In this document: one piece after another, positions 62,370 through 64,000 of the stretch
Layout: the number at the start of each line of letters is the position of its first letter
Numbering within the stretch: the first letter of the stretch is position 1
NCBI RefSeq assembly: GCF_003054245.1
Contig: NZ_QBKR01000018.1
Location: 1-64,000 of the forward strand
From: Melghirimyces profundicolus
GTDB lineage: Bacteria > Bacillota > Bacilli > Thermoactinomycetales > DSM-45169
Direction: 5' to 3'
Length of the DNA: 64,000 nt
Translations under genes and position numbers: made by a program
Notes under the pieces: model-generated
The model's database searches: none
What the model was told of the DNA's origin: nothing
Seen by the model: only the letters and a program-made list of their open reading frames with translations

Positions 62370-63676
62370 TGTTTCAAACCGTGAGCAACATTTTCAAAGT
62401 GGAGGATCTCCGGCGCCGGATTCTCTTCACCCTGGCGATGCTGGTGGTTTTCCGGATCGGCAGTTACATTCCCGTCCCCAACACCAACAATGAGGCGTTG
62501 AAAGCATTGGCCGAGCAGACCGGCAGCGGGGTGTTCGGGCTGATCAACACCTTTTCGGGCGGTGCTCTTCTCAACTTCTCCATCTTTGCCATGGGTATCA
62601 TGCCATACATTACGGCATCGATTATCGTGCAGCTGTTGACGATGGATGTGATCCCCAAGTTTGCCCAATGGGCCAAAGAGGGGGAAGTGGGGCGGCGCAA
62701 ACTGGCCAAGGTGACCCGTTACGGAACGATTGTGCTGGCGCTCATCCAGTCAATCGGTCTCACCATCGGTTTTGAACGGGCCGGTGCCGGATTCGGCGGG
62801 TTCATCAACGATCCGAGCTTTGCCACCTACGCCTTGATTTCACTCACTCTGACCGCCGGAACCGCGTTCCTGATGTGGTTGGGGGAACAGATCACCGACA
62901 AAGGGATCGGCAACGGGATCTCCATTTTGATCTTTGCCGGGATCATCGCCGGCATCCCGCCGGCCGCGAGCCAGATCTACGAAAGCCAGTTCGCCAATGC
63001 CGGTGACCAGATCTTCCTTCACATCGTGAAACTTCTGATCATCGTGCTGGTACTGGTCCTGATCGTGGCGGGCGTCATCTTCATCCAGCAAGGGGTGCGC
63101 AAGATCCCCGTCCAATACGCCAAACGCGTAGTGGGACGGAAGATGTACGGCGGGCAATCCACCCACATCCCGATGAAGGTGAACGCCGCAGGGGTGATTC
63201 CCGTGATCTTCGCCCTGTCACTTCTGATCTTCCCCCCGACGGTCGCCAGCTTCTGGAGGGGGAACGCGGTGGCCGACTGGATCATCGCCAACTTCAGTTA
63301 CAATGCCCCGTTGGGCATGGTGATCTATGTCTTTCTGATCATCGGGTTTACCTACTTCTACACTTTTGTGCAGATCAACCCGGTGCAGCTGGCGGATCAA
63401 ATGAAGAAAAACGGAGGTTACATTCCCGGCATCCGTCCCGGAAAAAACACCTCCATTTACCTGACGAAGATCATGAACCGGATCACTCTGGCCGGGGCGC
63501 TGTTCCTGGCAGCGGTCTCCATTCTGCCGGTCTTCTTCACCACGATCGCCGGACTGCCGCAATCGGTTCAGATCGGCGGGACGTCACTCCTGATCGTTGT
63601 CGGGGTGGCGCTGGAAACGATGAAAAACATCGAGAGCCAACTTATCAAGCGGCACTACAAAGGGTTTATCAAGTGA
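62369..63676 (+). CDS. secY: SecY, protein-conducting channel subunit
   Basis: 435 residues with ten membrane segments; RIGSYIPVPNTN, FALGIMPYITASIIVQLLTMD-type pattern (here IFAMGIMPYITASIIVQL) and the plug/pore regions are present. It forms the Sec translocon with SecE (encoded at 32347) and SecG. GGAGGTG sits in the rplO end. Last but one gene of the block. Confidence 0.97.
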   Translation: MFQTVSNIFKVEDLRRRILFTLAMLVVFRIGSYIPVPNTNNEALKALAEQTGSGVFGLINTFSGGALLNFSIFAMGIMPYITASIIVQLLTMDVIPKFAQWAKEGEVGRRKLAKVTRYGTIVLALIQSIGLTIGFERAGAGFGGFINDPSFATYALISLTLTAGTAFLMWLGEQITDKGIGNGISILIFAGIIAGIPPAASQIYESQFANAGDQIFLHIVKLLIIVLVLVLIVAGVIFIQQGVRKIPVQYAKRVVGRKMYGGQSTHIPMKVNAAGVIPVIFALSLLIFPPTVASFWRGNAVADWIIANFSYNAPLGMVIYVFLIIGFTYFYTFVQINPVQLADQMKKNGGYIPGIRPGKNTSIYLTKIMNRITLAGALFLAAVSILPVFFTTIAGLPQSVQIGGTSLLIVVGVALETMKNIESQLIKRHYKGFIK

Positions 63677-63826
63677 TCGGGACCCCGGAGATTTTCCGGG
63701 GATCGTCCTTACACCGGACCCGACTCTTATCGCACGAGCTTGCGGGACGATTGAGAACGACTGAACCATCGGTGCCGGATGGAACGGACCGCCAGGGCTC
63801 GCGAACCGAACCACCGGGAGGGATGA

Positions 63827-64000
<174 letters not shown>

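Overview
The window is one continuous chromosomal stretch from a Gram-positive, spore-forming Bacillota. Evidence: a Spo0M homologue, SigH, DisA, the CtsR-McsA-McsB-ClpC stress operon, a Cys T-box, SigA-type promoters, frequent TTG/GTG starts after strong GGAGG sites, and the Bacillus-type order radA-disA-(pssA)-carD-yacL-ispD-ispF-gltX-cysE-cysS-mrnC-rlmB-rae1-sigH-rpmG-secE-nusG-rplKAJL-rpoBC-str-S10. The high GC content and the gene set would suit a thermoactinomycete-like Bacillales; that placement is inference. No rRNA, CRISPR array, prophage or intact transposase was seen.

Layout. 1-12.8 kb is accessory: Spo0M, three lipoproteins (one with a von Willebrand A domain), an MFS permease, a probable pseudokinase, a glycosyltransferase, a tRNA-Ala unit, an M50 membrane protease, two small unstudied minus-strand genes with well-formed signals, and a HAD phosphatase. 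A roughly 300-bp terminal-inverted-repeat element lies here, with decayed pieces at four other sites. 12.8-22 kb holds an MgtC-like protein, the ctsR operon with a CtsR operator, then radA, disA and pssA. 22-31.9 kb holds carD, yacL, isoprenoid genes, gltX, a T-box-controlled cysE-cysS operon with RNA-processing genes, and sigH. 32-48.9 kb is the rpmG-secE-nusG, L11/L1, L10/L12, rpoBC and str block. 48.9-52.8 kb is a 4-kb accessory insertion (truncated LVIVD-type remnant, cstA and partner, PepSY protein, cupin) that splits tuf from rpsJ. 53-64 kb is the S10-spc block ending in secY and the start of adk.

Functionally the core supplies transcription (RpoB, RpoC, NusG, CarD, SigH), translation (ribosomal proteins, EF-G, EF-Tu, GltX, CysS, rRNA modification and decay enzymes), secretion (SecE, SecY) and stress and genome surveillance (CtsR regulon, RadA, DisA). 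Regulation visible in the sequence includes SigA-like promoters, the CtsR operator, the T-box, the L10 leader attenuator, and terminator-like hairpins in the leaders of rpoB, a 93-aa gene and a PepSY gene. The least explained material is the inverted-repeat family, the 58-aa and 93-aa gene pair near 11.0-11.7 kb, and the insertion between tuf and rpsJ.
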